DNA of 64,000 nucleotides from Polyangiaceae bacterium (GCA_020633235.1 JACKEA010000007.1:434001-498000); one strand, 5' to 3'; positions 1 through 10,447 are shown, counted from the first letter of the stretch. The notes: a model not told the origin generated them from the sequence alone. Translations and numbers: made by a program.

Positions 1-72
1 GGCGCTCGGCGGCGGATCGAAAGTTTGGCAGCCCAGCAGGGCGAGGGCGGCCAGTGCGAGACTCTTCTTCAT
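1..72 (-). CDS. lipoprotein, N-terminal fragment (runs off window)
   Basis: The reverse strand from 72 reads MKKSLALAALALLGC followed by QTFDPPPSA and then leaves the window. This is a short positively charged n-region, a hydrophobic stretch and an LLGC lipobox, so lipid attachment at Cys15 is expected. A purine-rich AAGAAAG lies just before the ATG. The gene starts 11 nt after the stop of the outer-membrane barrel gene on the same strand, so the two are probably one operon. Function unknown; only 24 codons are visible. Confidence 0.75.
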   Translation of the reverse strand, partial: MKKSLALAALALLGCQTFDPPPSA

Positions 73-83
73 CTTTCTTGGCC

Positions 84-1721
84 TCAGAACACGAACGTGG
101 TGCGCCCCTGGATCAAGACGCTGCGAACGGCTTGGTTGTTCTCGTCGTAGAAGGCGTCTCCCGGGAAGAGTACCGCGCCCTCCAAGTCGAACAAGAAATG
201 CTCGGCGTATTTCCACTGCATGCGGCCGTCGAGCTCCACGCCGTAGAAGTTGCCGGGTTTGCCCCCGTTGAAGTTCACGAGGTCGTCTTCGATCTCCGTG
301 CCGTCACGCAGCTTGAGGCTCTCCGTGGGATCCACCAGGCCGGTGGGCGCCCAAGCGGTGAGCACGCCGCCGCGAAACAACAGCGGCTCGATGGGCCGGA
401 AGTCGAACTGCGGAAAAATGGCGATGGCGTTGGTGAAGGAGCCCTCGCTGTCCACGCGTTCCGCAGGGTAGGTCTTGGCACCGATGCGTTTGAGCAGCTC
501 GACCCCCGCCGCAGAGGAGCGCGCGCTCTCGAACGCCAAGATGCGCTCGAACATCAGCAGGCCCACGTTGTTGTCTTCCGCGAAGTAGAGCTGCGTCAGA
601 TCCGTGCCGGGGTTCGGGTTGCGATCGCCGGAAGCGAAATCGAACTCCAGGTACGCCGTCCACGTGGGCTCGTCCCAGCGTGCCACCGCCCGCGCGCCGA
701 ACTGCTGCACCTTCTGTCGCACGATGGGGTCGTTGTTGATGAGCGAAAGCGCATCGCTCACCTCGCGGGTGCGTCCCAAGATGGTGACACCCTCTGCGCC
801 GACGGACAGCTTCTGGATGCGAGCGATGGCCCGCGCGGTGAAGATGTTGATGGAAGTGCTGAAGTCCTGCTCCCAACGGTGGGCGTAGATGCCCATGAGC
901 TCGAGGTTGCTCTGGTGCTTGGGGTCGGGCCGCTTGTAGCGAACCATGGTGCCCGCGCTCTGCAGGTCGTCGCCGAACAGACGAATCTGCTCCGAGGCCG
1001 TGCGGTCGTAAAAGGCGGCCACCACCATGCCGCGGTCCGCCGAGCGATCTCGCTCCGCCTCCGGCTTCAGGGCTTCCAACGGTTTGGTGGCGAACAGAAT
1101 GCGATCCGCCGTGTCGCCGGCGTTGGAGTAGCCGAATCGGTTCGGTCTACCGTCGCCATCTGCCACCAATAGGGACGTGCCTTCCGCCGACGGCTGCCGC
1201 CCGATGCGAAAGAAGCCGATGGGCGTGGCCAGCTCGCCGTAGGCGCGGCGCACCTTCACCGGATCGCTGGGCACCAGCACGTAGCCGTAGCTGTCCGGGT
1301 TCAGCTCGTCGCCGCCGACGTAGCCGATAGCTGGTTTCGCGTTGTTTGGGTTTGTCGCGGCGGCGCGAGTACCGCTGTTCGTACTGGGCGGCGTACCGAA
1401 CGTCCCGTTGTCGCCCCACAAGGTTCCGTCGAGGGCATCCAAGCTCACGACGATGCGGACTTTCTCGTCGTAGTCGACGGCACCGTCGAGGCGCAGCCGA
1501 TGCTCGATCCAGCTCGCGCGCCGATGCTTGACCCCATTCAGATCGATGGGGTTCACGTACAGCCAGTTCGCCCGATACTCCGCACCCGTCGAAAAGCCGT
1601 AGCCGTCGAGCTCGTGACGCTGCGGTTTTCCGAGACCGTCGTCATCGGACCAAGGCTCGGGCTCTGCTGCTGCCGTCGTTGCCCAAGACAGCGCGAGCGC
1701 ACACACCAAAAGCCGCCTCAT
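84..1721 (-). CDS. outer-membrane beta-barrel / porin-like protein
   Basis: A 545-aa protein with a cleavable signal peptide (MRRLLVCALALSWATTAAA, cleavage near residue 19). The mature part is rich in alternating polar/aromatic segments and ends in the aromatic FVF typical of outer-membrane barrels. It contains blocks such as EYRANWLYVNPIDLNG, YLEFDFASGDRNP and FRIGRQPSAEG, reminiscent of alginate-export-type porins and of the large uncharacterised myxobacterial barrel families (TIGR04551-like). Substrate unknown. It is followed at 11 nt by a lipoprotein gene on the same strand, which could be an outer-membrane partner. The ATG at 1721 is the only start that gives the signal peptide. Barrel assignment is an inference from composition and C-terminus. 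Confidence 0.7.
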   Translation of the reverse strand: MRRLLVCALALSWATTAAAEPEPWSDDDGLGKPQRHELDGYGFSTGAEYRANWLYVNPIDLNGVKHRRASWIEHRLRLDGAVDYDEKVRIVVSLDALDGTLWGDNGTFGTPPSTNSGTRAAATNPNNAKPAIGYVGGDELNPDSYGYVLVPSDPVKVRRAYGELATPIGFFRIGRQPSAEGTSLLVADGDGRPNRFGYSNAGDTADRILFATKPLEALKPEAERDRSADRGMVVAAFYDRTASEQIRLFGDDLQSAGTMVRYKRPDPKHQSNLELMGIYAHRWEQDFSTSINIFTARAIARIQKLSVGAEGVTILGRTREVSDALSLINNDPIVRQKVQQFGARAVARWDEPTWTAYLEFDFASGDRNPNPGTDLTQLYFAEDNNVGLLMFERILAFESARSSAAGVELLKRIGAKTYPAERVDSEGSFTNAIAIFPQFDFRPIEPLLFRGGVLTAWAPTGLVDPTESLKLRDGTEIEDDLVNFNGGKPGNFYGVELDGRMQWKYAEHFLFDLEGAVLFPGDAFYDENNQAVRSVLIQGRTTFVF

Positions 1722-1844
1722 GTGACTCTCGAAACTAGCGGAACCGCTCTACTTCGAGAAGAAGATTCGGCCCATTGGCCAGCGTTCCATGCTACGCCCA
1801 CCCCCATCGCTGGCGGCAAGCGCTACGATGCCGCGCTTTCGATC

Positions 1845-2831
1845 ATGACTTCGTCCGCATTGGTTACCGGCGGTGCCGGCTTCATCGGATCGAGCGTCGC
1901 CGACCGCTTGTTGCGCCTCGGCTATCACGTCACGACGTTCGACAACTTCGACCCGTACTACGACCCCGCGCAGAAACGACGCAACGTGTCGTGGGCGTCC
2001 AGTCAGCCGGGCTATCGGCTGATCGAGGGTGACGTCCGCGATCGCGCGGCCTTGGCTGCGGCCTTCGACGCGGCGCGGCCCGACGTCGTGGTGCACTTGG
2101 CGGCGCGGGCGGGCGTGCGCGCCAGCGTGGAAGACCCGCGAAGCTACGTGGAGGTCAACGAGCTCGGTGGCTTGAACGTGCTGGAGCTCTGTCACGAGCG
2201 CGGCAACGTACCCATCGCGTACGCCTCCACGTCCAGCGTGTACGGCGCCACCCAGGTGATCCCGTTTCGCGAGGACGATCCGGCGGCGGGCCCCCTGTCG
2301 CCCTACGCGGCGAGCAAGCGCGGCGCGGAGATGATGGTCCACGCCTTTCACCATCTGTATCAGCTGCCGGTGGCGGTGCTGCGCTTCTTCACGGTGTACG
2401 GCCCGCGGGGTCGTCCGGACATGGCGTTCGCGATCTTCACGCGCAAGCTGCTCGCGGGGGAGCCCGTGCGGCTGCACGGTGAAGAGACGGCGCGGGACTT
2501 CACCTTCGTGGAAGACATCGCGGACGGTGTCCTCGGCGCGGTGAATTGGGTGCGGGAAAAGCCGCGTCTGGACACCTTCAATCTCGGTCGCACGGAGCCG
2601 GTGCGGGTGCGGCGACTGATCGAGCTCTTGGCAGACGCCCTCGGGGTGTCGCCCACGGTGGAGCTCGGACAGCTGGGGGCGAGCGAGACGCTGGTCACCT
2701 CCGCGGACGTGTCCAAGGCCCACGCCGCCTTCGGCTACGCGCCCAAGGTGGACCTCACGCAGGGTGTTCGTCGCTGGGTGGAGTGGATCGCCAGCGACGA
2801 AGCGCCCCCGGAGCTTCGGAGCCGCGGGTGA
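1845..2831 (+). CDS. NAD-dependent epimerase, probable UDP-glucuronate 4-epimerase type
   Basis: A 328-aa extended short-chain dehydrogenase. The Rossmann NAD loop TGGAGFIGS is at residues 8-16 and the acidic NAD-ribose residue lies in DNFDPYYDP, a block characteristic of UDP-glucuronate epimerases. The catalytic Tyr-x3-Lys is in SPYAASKRG, preceded by the STSSVYG strand. The C-terminal sugar-nucleotide region has RDFTFVEDIADG. The open frame extends upstream to 1500 but overlaps the divergent barrel gene; the ATG at 1845 places the nucleotide loop at the usual position. Its stop overlaps the next start (GTGA), so it is translationally coupled to a membrane protein. Likely role is supplying sugar nucleotides for surface polysaccharide or glycolipid. 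UDP-glucose 4-epimerase is the main alternative. Confidence 0.88.
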   Translation: MTSSALVTGGAGFIGSSVADRLLRLGYHVTTFDNFDPYYDPAQKRRNVSWASSQPGYRLIEGDVRDRAALAAAFDAARPDVVVHLAARAGVRASVEDPRSYVEVNELGGLNVLELCHERGNVPIAYASTSSVYGATQVIPFREDDPAAGPLSPYAASKRGAEMMVHAFHHLYQLPVAVLRFFTVYGPRGRPDMAFAIFTRKLLAGEPVRLHGEETARDFTFVEDIADGVLGAVNWVREKPRLDTFNLGRTEPVRVRRLIELLADALGVSPTVELGQLGASETLVTSADVSKAHAAFGYAPKVDLTQGVRRWVEWIASDEAPPELRSRG

Positions 2832-3784
2832 CGGAGCCTTCTCCGGCCGCGTCACAGCCTCTCTGGCGCCGCCTCTTGCCATTCGTGACCGCGGCGGCAC
2901 TGCTGGCGCTGGTGCTGGTGCGTCTGGATTGGCACAAGTTCTTCGTCGCCCTACGCAGCATTCACTACGTCTATTTCATGCTGTTCACCGTCGCGTTCAA
3001 CGCGGCGTTGCTCTTGGCGGACACCTTCGCGACCACGCACGTGTATCGCACGCGGGTATGCAACATCGGCTACAAGGAGCTGCTCGTCATCCGCGGCGCT
3101 TCATACTTGCCGAGCCTGTTGAACCACCACGTGGGGCAGGGCTGGCTCACGTACTTCCTGTCCAAGATGTACAAGGCGCCGCTGTGGCGAGTGACGGGCG
3201 CGACGCTCATCGTGTACGCCACCACCTTCGGCTGCGTGTACTTGCTCGGGCTCTCGGCGCTCCCCTTCAACCATGGTCGCGTGCACTGGCTCGCGCCCAC
3301 CATTGGCGCCATCGGCGTGGCGGGCCTCGGCTATGGAATCGTATTGGCGGTGAAGCCCCGCATCTTGCGGGAGGCGCAGACCACGGCGCCGCTGATGGAG
3401 GCCGGCGTGCGTGGGCACCTGGTGGCCCTCGCGTATCGGCTGCCCCACGTGCTGGTGCTGTTCGTCGGAACCTGGGTGCCGTTCCTGTTCTTCGGCATCG
3501 ATGTGCCCTTCACCGACGCCCTGGCCTACATCCCCGTGCTCATGCTCGTGATCGCACTGCCCATCACTCCCCAAGGGATCGGAACCCGAGACGTAGTGGC
3601 GCTGGAGCTAATGTCGCGATTTGCAGTGGGCAGCTCCGAAGAGCGGGCCGCAACATTGGCCGCGGCTACACTTTCCTGGGCTGCTGCCCTCACCGTGGTG
3701 CAGGCTACGTTTTCTCCAATCTTGATGCGCCAGGCTCGGAAGCTGTTCGTGCAAACTGGCGCTGGGGACGAGGTCATCCGATGA
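2828..3784 (+). CDS. integral membrane flippase-like protein (LPG_synthase_TM / UPF0104 type)
   Basis: A 318-aa polytopic inner-membrane protein with about 7-8 hydrophobic helices (the first, near LLPFVTAAALLALVLV, starts around residue 14). The C-terminal segment LPITPQGIGTRDVVALE matches the conserved P-x-GxGxRE-like loop of the lysylphosphatidylglycerol-synthase transmembrane family, which also contains glycolipid flippase-like proteins such as AglD. There is no C-terminal aminoacyl-transfer domain, so it is not an MprF synthase. The start is GTG at 2828, overlapping the epimerase stop by 4 nt (GTGA), and its own stop overlaps the next gene's ATG (ATGA). The context suggests handling of a lipid-linked sugar made with the upstream epimerase. 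Family assignment is fairly secure; substrate is not. Confidence 0.78.
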   Translation: MTEPSPAASQPLWRRLLPFVTAAALLALVLVRLDWHKFFVALRSIHYVYFMLFTVAFNAALLLADTFATTHVYRTRVCNIGYKELLVIRGASYLPSLLNHHVGQGWLTYFLSKMYKAPLWRVTGATLIVYATTFGCVYLLGLSALPFNHGRVHWLAPTIGAIGVAGLGYGIVLAVKPRILREAQTTAPLMEAGVRGHLVALAYRLPHVLVLFVGTWVPFLFFGIDVPFTDALAYIPVLMLVIALPITPQGIGTRDVVALELMSRFAVGSSEERAATLAAATLSWAAALTVVQATFSPILMRQARKLFVQTGAGDEVIR

Positions 3785-4146
3785 AAAAGTGGATCGCGCT
3801 CGCCGTGGTGCTCGCCGTCGCAGGCTGCAAGAAGGAAGAGCCGGCCAAGGCCGCCGGCGGCAAGCTCGCCGGTCAGCTCGTGGGCAAGTGGAACGACGCC
3901 GACGACGGCAGCCTGGCGTGGGAGTTCTCCGCCGGTGGCAAGTGCAAGGCCTTCGGCGAGATGGACTGCTCTTGGGAGAGCGTGAGCGAGAGCGGCTCGC
4001 TGCTGAAGCTTCGCTACAAGGCCGTGGACAGCTGGGACGACGTAGAGGTCAGCTTCGATGGCACCGACAAGGCGACTTGGAAGGACCTGACCGAAGCCAA
4101 GGACGATCCGGACTTCTCCGTCACCAAGCTGGTACGCGCGAAGTGA
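3781..4146 (+). CDS. small lipoprotein of unknown function
   Basis: A 121-aa predicted lipoprotein: signal MKKWIALAVVLAVAGCKKEE with lipobox VAGC (Cys16). The mature domain (about residues 30-121) contains GKWNDADDGSLAWEFSAGG and a pattern of short strands ending FSVTKLVRAK, suggestive of a small beta-sandwich or lipocalin-like fold that scores deviation from a blank (a pattern seen in DUF4488/DUF5640-like small lipoproteins). This fold is an inference. The ATG overlaps the stop of the membrane protein (ATGA), making it the third gene of a coupled operon. Three bases separate its stop from that of the convergent fumarase gene. Confidence 0.8.
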   Translation: MKKWIALAVVLAVAGCKKEEPAKAAGGKLAGQLVGKWNDADDGSLAWEFSAGGKCKAFGEMDCSWESVSESGSLLKLRYKAVDSWDDVEVSFDGTDKATWKDLTEAKDDPDFSVTKLVRAK

Positions 4147-4149
4147 TGC

Positions 4150-5790
<1,641 letters not shown>

Positions 5791-5903
5791 CGTCACACCT
5801 CTCGATCGCGTCGGAGCATACACCCCTGGCCCGTCCTGTCAGGCCTCCCGCCGAGGACAAATGACGCACGCTAGCCACGAGTGTGGACGATGGTGCCCGC
5901 TTC

Positions 5904-5934
5904 TTTTGTTGGTCCGGCGCGATCCCCGTCGCGC
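5904..5934 (+). repeat. copy of dispersed TTGTTGG repeat (half element)
   Basis: TTTTGTTGGTCCGGCGCGAT followed by CCCCGTCGCGC. From TTGG onward it matches the reverse-strand copy near 57651-57688 at 22 of 25 positions and resembles the left arm of the palindrome at 20580. It lies in the divergent intergenic region between fumarase and the AraC-type regulator, which supports the regulator's downstream start at 5984. Confidence 0.55.
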
Positions 5935-5983
5935 TCGCTCTGGTCCGCCGCCCCGGAGCGGCGTACCGTTTCCATTGGAAGCG

Positions 5984-6841
5984 ATGGCGGCGTCGATGAT
6001 GAGCGGCGACGAAGGGGAGCTCGTACTCGTCCCCGCGACGGACATCGACACCTTCGTCTCCGCGCCCGTGGACCGCTACGTCGCGCGGCGCACGTTCTGC
6101 TTCTGGCAGCTGGGGACGGACACCAAAGGTCTCATCACCTGGGGCACTCCTACCGAAGCCGATGCACGAGAGATGGTGCACGCCTTCGAGGCGGGGGAGC
6201 GAATCGAAGAGCCCCACGTCTCGTTGATCGACATGCGAGACCTCGGCGCCGTGGACGTCGTCGCCTTCGAGGTCATCATGCGGTACATGACGACGCGTCA
6301 GGACGTGTTCGCGCAAACGGTGCAGCGGCAGGCGCTGGTGCACGGCACCGGCGCCGTCGGTGCGGCAGTCGCGGGGTTCTATCGCGTCGTTCAACCGCGC
6401 TACGCCGTGGAGTCCTTTTCGGACGTCGGGGACGCCGCGCGTTGGTTGCATCCAGAGCGGGCGGACGAGCTCTTGGCGTTGGTCCGCGCGTTGCGTGCCC
6501 GGCTGATCCACACGCCGGAAGTCGTGTTGATGCTGCGTGCGTGCTTCGAGAGTGCTGCGTCACTGCCGAGTGCGGCGCGGGCAGCGCGTACGCTGGGCAT
6601 GAGCCTCAGAACACTGCAGCGCTCCTTGGCGGATGCCGGTACCTCGTTCCGGTCCGAGCTGCAGCGCTTCCGTCTCGAACGCGCGGAGCGGATGCTGTCG
6701 GGATCAGCCGCGTCCGTGAAGGCCGTGGCGGCGACGGTCGAGATGACTCCGGAACGGCTGTCCGCGTTGTTTCGCCAAGTGCACGGCGTCACGGCCGAGG
6801 TGTGGCGCGCGCGGTTCGCCCGCGTAGTGCAGGATGACTGA
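5984..6841 (+). CDS. AraC-family transcriptional regulator
   Basis: A 285-aa protein. The C-terminal ~90 residues hold a double helix-turn-helix of AraC type: LPSAARAARTLGMSLRTLQR is the first HTH, followed by FRLERAERMLSG and a second HTH at AVAATVEMTPERLSALFRQV. The N-terminal ~190 residues, with FWQLGTDTKGLITWGTP and SLIDMRDLGAVD, resemble no sensor domain I can name. The frame is open from 5861, but the ATG at 5984 follows GGAAG and avoids a repeat element in the upstream region; ATGs at 5996 and 5999 are alternatives. It stands immediately upstream of the lanthipeptide cluster in the same direction and is a candidate regulator of it. Its last codons are duplicated at 19128, beyond the cluster. 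Confidence 0.85.
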   Translation: MAASMMSGDEGELVLVPATDIDTFVSAPVDRYVARRTFCFWQLGTDTKGLITWGTPTEADAREMVHAFEAGERIEEPHVSLIDMRDLGAVDVVAFEVIMRYMTTRQDVFAQTVQRQALVHGTGAVGAAVAGFYRVVQPRYAVESFSDVGDAARWLHPERADELLALVRALRARLIHTPEVVLMLRACFESAASLPSAARAARTLGMSLRTLQRSLADAGTSFRSELQRFRLERAERMLSGSAASVKAVAATVEMTPERLSALFRQVHGVTAEVWRARFARVVQDD

Positions 6842-6910
6842 CGTTTGGCGCGTTTCAGCTGTAACTTGGCGCAAGCTTCGTCCTCGCGCCCACGTAGCCT
6901 TCTGCATGCG
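6811..6910 (+). repeat. left 100-nt direct repeat flanking lanthipeptide cluster
   Basis: This segment covers the last codons of the AraC-type gene (RFARVVQDD and stop) and the following intergenic DNA to a CATGCG. It aligns without gaps to 19128-19227: 39 of 42 identical over the coding end, then a 13/13 identical block CTTGGCGCAAGCT (6865-6877, itself able to form a CTTG/CAAG hairpin), and about 78 of 100 overall. The two differences within codons (GTA/GTG, GAT/GAC) are synonymous. The whole biosynthetic cluster lies between the copies. Confidence 0.8.
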
Positions 6911-6946
6911 CAACGACTACCGGCGCGCTGGTCAACGGAGGCGAAC

Positions 6947-7147
6947 ATGACGAAGGGTACCAAGAAGAAGACGGCCAAGAAGAAGCTCACGCTCGGCAAG
7001 GAAACGGTCCGCAAGCTGAGCGACAAGGAGCTTGGGGGAGTGGCCGGCGGCGTCAAGCGGCCCGACCCCGACCCCGGAACGGTCAGGTGCGGGAACACCA
7101 TGGACTACCGTTGCGCTGGCAGCGATCCGAGCGCGTGCTGCAAGTGA
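6947..7147 (+). CDS. lanA: class I lanthipeptide precursor peptide
   Basis: A 66-aa peptide with a strong ribosome-binding site (GGAGG about 6 nt before ATG 6947). The Lys-rich leader carries KKLTLGKETVRKLSDKEL, the F/L-x-L-[ND/GK]KETxxxLSDxEL pattern of class I lanthipeptide leaders, and ends in the double-glycine site VAGG (Gly34-Gly35), which suits the C39 peptidase of the exporter. The predicted 31-aa core (Val36-Lys66) is VKRPDPDPGTVRCGNTMDYR then CAGSDPSACCK: Thr45, Thr51, Ser59, Ser62 and Cys48, Cys56, Cys64, Cys65, i.e. four potential dehydration sites and four thiols. Up to four (methyl)lanthionine rings are possible; actual ring topology cannot be read from the sequence. First gene of the operon. 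Confidence 0.9.
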   Translation: MTKGTKKKTAKKKLTLGKETVRKLSDKELGGVAGGVKRPDPDPGTVRCGNTMDYRCAGSDPSACCK

Positions 7148-7189
7148 ACGGCGTGACACCATCGTCGTACTGAGCATCCGACTTCCCGC

Positions 7190-10100
7190 ATGCCCCAAGC
7201 GGCGAACTGCGAACAAGCTGGGTCGGCCTTTCTCGTCCTGCGAACACCCCTCTTGCCCTTCGAGACCTTCGCTCAGCTTGGAGAAGGTCTAGAGGCCTGC
7301 GACGGGCCGGCCGCCGCCTCGGCTCAGGTGGTGAGGCGGATGCAGGCTCTGGTCCAGCAGCCGGCGATTCGCGAGGCGTTGTTCATCGCATCTCCGTCTC
7401 TCGACCGTGCGCTTCCCGGTTGGATCGCGGATCCAACGACACCCGCGAGCAGGGACGTCTCGCTGACGCTGATTCGCTACCTTGCGCGCATGGCGACGCG
7501 CCCGACGCCGTTCGGCCTGTTTGCGGGCTGCTCGGTCGTTCGAACGGTGGCTGAAGGCACACGCTTGGTCCTCGCCCCGCTCGCAGAGTACCGAAAGCAC
7601 ACGCGGCTCGACGCCGGGTATCTCTCGCTCTTGGCCGAAGGATTCGAGCGAGATCCTTCGTTCTGCGACGCGCTTCGCTTTCGGCCCAGCTCGGGCTTGT
7701 ACCCGGCGGTAGGCAAGCTCCGCTATGCCGAAGGGGTAACTGAGCCGGGCTCCCGTGTGCGCAGTTACCAGCTCGTGGCGGTCGAGCGCACGGAGTACCT
7801 CGACGCTGCGCTCGCTCGCGCACGCGCTGGCGCGAGCGTTGCCGAGCTCGTCAACGCGATCGTCGCCGACGATCCCGACATCGATCGCGACGAAGCCAGC
7901 GCGTACGTGGAGAGCCTCGTCTCGAACCAAATCTTGTGCTCGAACGTGACGCCGAACGTCACGGGTCGAGAACCACTGTCGGAGCTGGTTGCCGTTCTGC
8001 GAAGCATGGGGCCTGTCGCTCAGGGAGCCGCCCAAACGCTGGAGGAAGCCCGCACTTCCCTGTGTGCCCTCGACGACGCTTCGCTCGGAGTCGCGCCGGA
8101 GCGCTACCACGCTGTCGCCGATGGGCTCGCCGTACTGCCGGCGGAGATCGACAGGGCTCGCCTGTTCCATGTCGATCTGTACAAGCCCGCGCCGAAAGCG
8201 GCCCTGGGAGAGGCAGCGCTTCGGTCGATCCAAGAGGCCATCGAGCTCAGCACGCGCTTGGCGATACCTTCCCCGGATGCCGCGATGCGCCGATTCCACG
8301 CGGCCTTCGTCGAGCGCTACGGTGAGCCCACCGACGGGCCCCTGCCCACCCGGCGCATGGTGCCGCTCTGCGATGCCCTCGACGACGAGGTGGGCTTGGG
8401 GTTCAACACCAGGAGCGAGGGAGGCTCGGGGCGGTCACCCCTGCTCGAACGCCTGGCGTTCCCCGTCGACGGACCGTCGCCCACGCGGGAGCTCGGGAAG
8501 CGCGAGCAGCGTCTCGTGCGCGGTCTGGTCGAGACCCTTCGCGCGGGGCGCTTCGAGTGGACTCTATCCGACTCCGATCTCGACGCGCTTGCGCCCACGC
8601 CGCCGGCAACCCTGCCGCATGCTTTCGCATTCTGGGGCACGTTCGCGGCACGGAGCCCGGAGGCGCTCGAGCGTGGCGATCTGCGGTTGCTCGTCGATTT
8701 CCTCGCGGGTCCGTCCGGTGCGATCGCCCTCGGTCGTTTCTGCTACGGCGATTCGGAGATCCGTCGCGGCGTCGAGGAGCACCTGCTCGCGGAAGAGGCG
8801 CTCCAGCCCGACGCCGTGTTCGCCGAGATCGTGCACCTGCCGGAGGGGCGGCTCGGGAACATCCTCGCGCGACCCACGCTGCGCGCTTACGAGATCCCCT
8901 ACCTTGGCCGATCGGGTGCGACCGAGGAGCGGCAAATTCCCATCACGGACCTCTACCTGACCCTCGACGGAGACCGCTTCGTCCTGTTCTCGAAGCGTCT
9001 CGGGCGCGAGGTCGTCCCTCGCCTCACGAGCGCGCACAGCTTCACGAGGTCAACGCTCGCCATCTATCGTTTTCTTTGCGGTCTCCAACGGGAGCGGGAT
9101 CGCTACGCCTTCACGTGGGACTGGGGGCCGGTCGCGAGCGCGACGTTCTTGCCCCGCGTCTCGCGAGGCAACATCGTCTTGTCGCTTGCACGCTGGACTC
9201 TCGGGGAAGAGGAGCTCTCACCGCTCACCCGAGCAAATCCGACCGAGCGATTCGGCATCGTGGAGGAGCTGCGCCGACGCCACCGTCTTCCGCGTTGGAT
9301 CGTGCTGGCCGACGGAGACAGAACCCTGCCCGTCGATCTCGACAACCCGGTGTGCGTCGCGTCGCTTGCCGCCCTCCTGGCGCGGCGCGAAGCGGCATCG
9401 CTCACCGAAATGTTCCCGGCTCCGGACGAGCTGGTAGCCGAAGGCCCCGAGGGCCGCTTCGCTCATCAGATTGTCGTACCGTTCGTGCGCCCGGCGGGGT
9501 CTGCGGCGACCGCGGCGGCGGTCGCGAGCACGCTGACGACGGAGCCCGCGCTGCGCCGCTCCTTCGCTCCAGGCTCGGAGTGGCTCTACGTCAAATTCTA
9601 CACCGGCGCTGCGAGCGCTGACGCCATTCTCACGGACTTGATTGCGCCCGTGGTGGCTCGCGCTCGACGGGCGAAGACGATCACGGGATGGTTCTTCCTT
9701 CGCAACGCGGACCCGCGCTGGCACGTGGCGGTCGCGCTGCGCGGGGACCCTGTGCGTCTCGCCAGGATGTTGCCGCGGTTGAACCGGGACGCGGCGCCTT
9801 TTCTCCAGGACGGGCGTCTGTGGCGGATTGCGGTCGACACATACGAACGGGAGGCCGAGCGCTACGGTGGTGAGAGCGGTGTCGAGCTAGCCGAGTCGCT
9901 CTATGAAGCAGATAGCGATGCGGCGCTCGCGATTCTCGCTCGCCTCGAATCAGGGAGCGGCGCGGACGAGCGCTGGCGGCTGGCGCTTCGTGGGTGTCAC
10001 GAGGCCTTGCTGGACTTCGGCCTCGACCTCGCGGCTCGCACCGACGTCATCACGCGCGCCCGCGAGACCCTCGGTGTCGCGCTGCGTGTCAACGTCGTGC

Positions 10101-10447
10101 TGGAGCGACAATTGGGCGCTCGCTTTCGCGCGGAGCGGGCTTCGCTCGTCGAGCTGCTGGCTGTGAAGGCCACGAGCAAACATCCGCTGTCCGCGGGCGT
10201 CGGGGTCATGGAGAAGCGCTCGACCCGTGTGCGCTCCGTGGTGGAAGAACTTCGCGCCCGAGAGCAGGATGGACGTGTCAGCGTCCCTGCGCATCATCTC
10301 GTCGAAGGCCTTCTCCGCATGCACTGCAATCGACTGCTGCGTTGCGACCACCGTGCTCAGGAGCTGGTCATCTACGAATTCCTGCAACGCCTTTACGTGT
10401 CCGAGGCGGCGCGCGGTCGCGCTGCGGTCGCGTCGGAGCGAGAGTGA
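7190..10447 (+). CDS. lanB: full-length lantibiotic dehydratase LanB
   Basis: A 1085-aa class I dehydratase, somewhat longer than NisB (993 aa). Family knowledge: it glutamylates Ser/Thr of the precursor using glutamyl-tRNA and eliminates glutamate to give Dha/Dhb. The N-terminal glutamylation domain (about residues 1-700) has the diagnostic RYLARMATRPTPFGLFAG at 96-113. The C-terminal elimination (SpaB_C) domain starts near residue 795 (WLYVKFYTG) with GWFFLRNADPRWHVAVAL near 833. It starts 42 nt after the precursor and its stop overlaps the LanC start (TGATG). The ribosome-binding site at ATG 7190 is weak, so expression may depend on translation from the precursor message. Acts in the cytoplasm with LanC. 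Confidence 0.95.
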   Translation: MPQAANCEQAGSAFLVLRTPLLPFETFAQLGEGLEACDGPAAASAQVVRRMQALVQQPAIREALFIASPSLDRALPGWIADPTTPASRDVSLTLIRYLARMATRPTPFGLFAGCSVVRTVAEGTRLVLAPLAEYRKHTRLDAGYLSLLAEGFERDPSFCDALRFRPSSGLYPAVGKLRYAEGVTEPGSRVRSYQLVAVERTEYLDAALARARAGASVAELVNAIVADDPDIDRDEASAYVESLVSNQILCSNVTPNVTGREPLSELVAVLRSMGPVAQGAAQTLEEARTSLCALDDASLGVAPERYHAVADGLAVLPAEIDRARLFHVDLYKPAPKAALGEAALRSIQEAIELSTRLAIPSPDAAMRRFHAAFVERYGEPTDGPLPTRRMVPLCDALDDEVGLGFNTRSEGGSGRSPLLERLAFPVDGPSPTRELGKREQRLVRGLVETLRAGRFEWTLSDSDLDALAPTPPATLPHAFAFWGTFAARSPEALERGDLRLLVDFLAGPSGAIALGRFCYGDSEIRRGVEEHLLAEEALQPDAVFAEIVHLPEGRLGNILARPTLRAYEIPYLGRSGATEERQIPITDLYLTLDGDRFVLFSKRLGREVVPRLTSAHSFTRSTLAIYRFLCGLQRERDRYAFTWDWGPVASATFLPRVSRGNIVLSLARWTLGEEELSPLTRANPTERFGIVEELRRRHRLPRWIVLADGDRTLPVDLDNPVCVASLAALLARREAASLTEMFPAPDELVAEGPEGRFAHQIVVPFVRPAGSAATAAAVASTLTTEPALRRSFAPGSEWLYVKFYTGAASADAILTDLIAPVVARARRAKTITGWFFLRNADPRWHVAVALRGDPVRLARMLPRLNRDAAPFLQDGRLWRIAVDTYEREAERYGGESGVELAESLYEADSDAALAILARLESGSGADERWRLALRGCHEALLDFGLDLAARTDVITRARETLGVALRVNVVLERQLGARFRAERASLVELLAVKATSKHPLSAGVGVMEKRSTRVRSVVEELRAREQDGRVSVPAHHLVEGLLRMHCNRLLRCDHRAQELVIYEFLQRLYVSEAARGRAAVASERE

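Noticed and set aside
1500..1844. N-terminal extension of the epimerase frame upstream of 1845
   Set aside because: It overlaps the divergent barrel gene, has no epimerase homology before TSSALVTGGAG, and the ATG at 1845 fits family starts.
6845..6946. Longer lanthipeptide precursor beginning at the upstream TTG
   Set aside because: ATG 6947 has a strong GGAGG site and gives a standard leader; the upstream part lies in the direct repeat.
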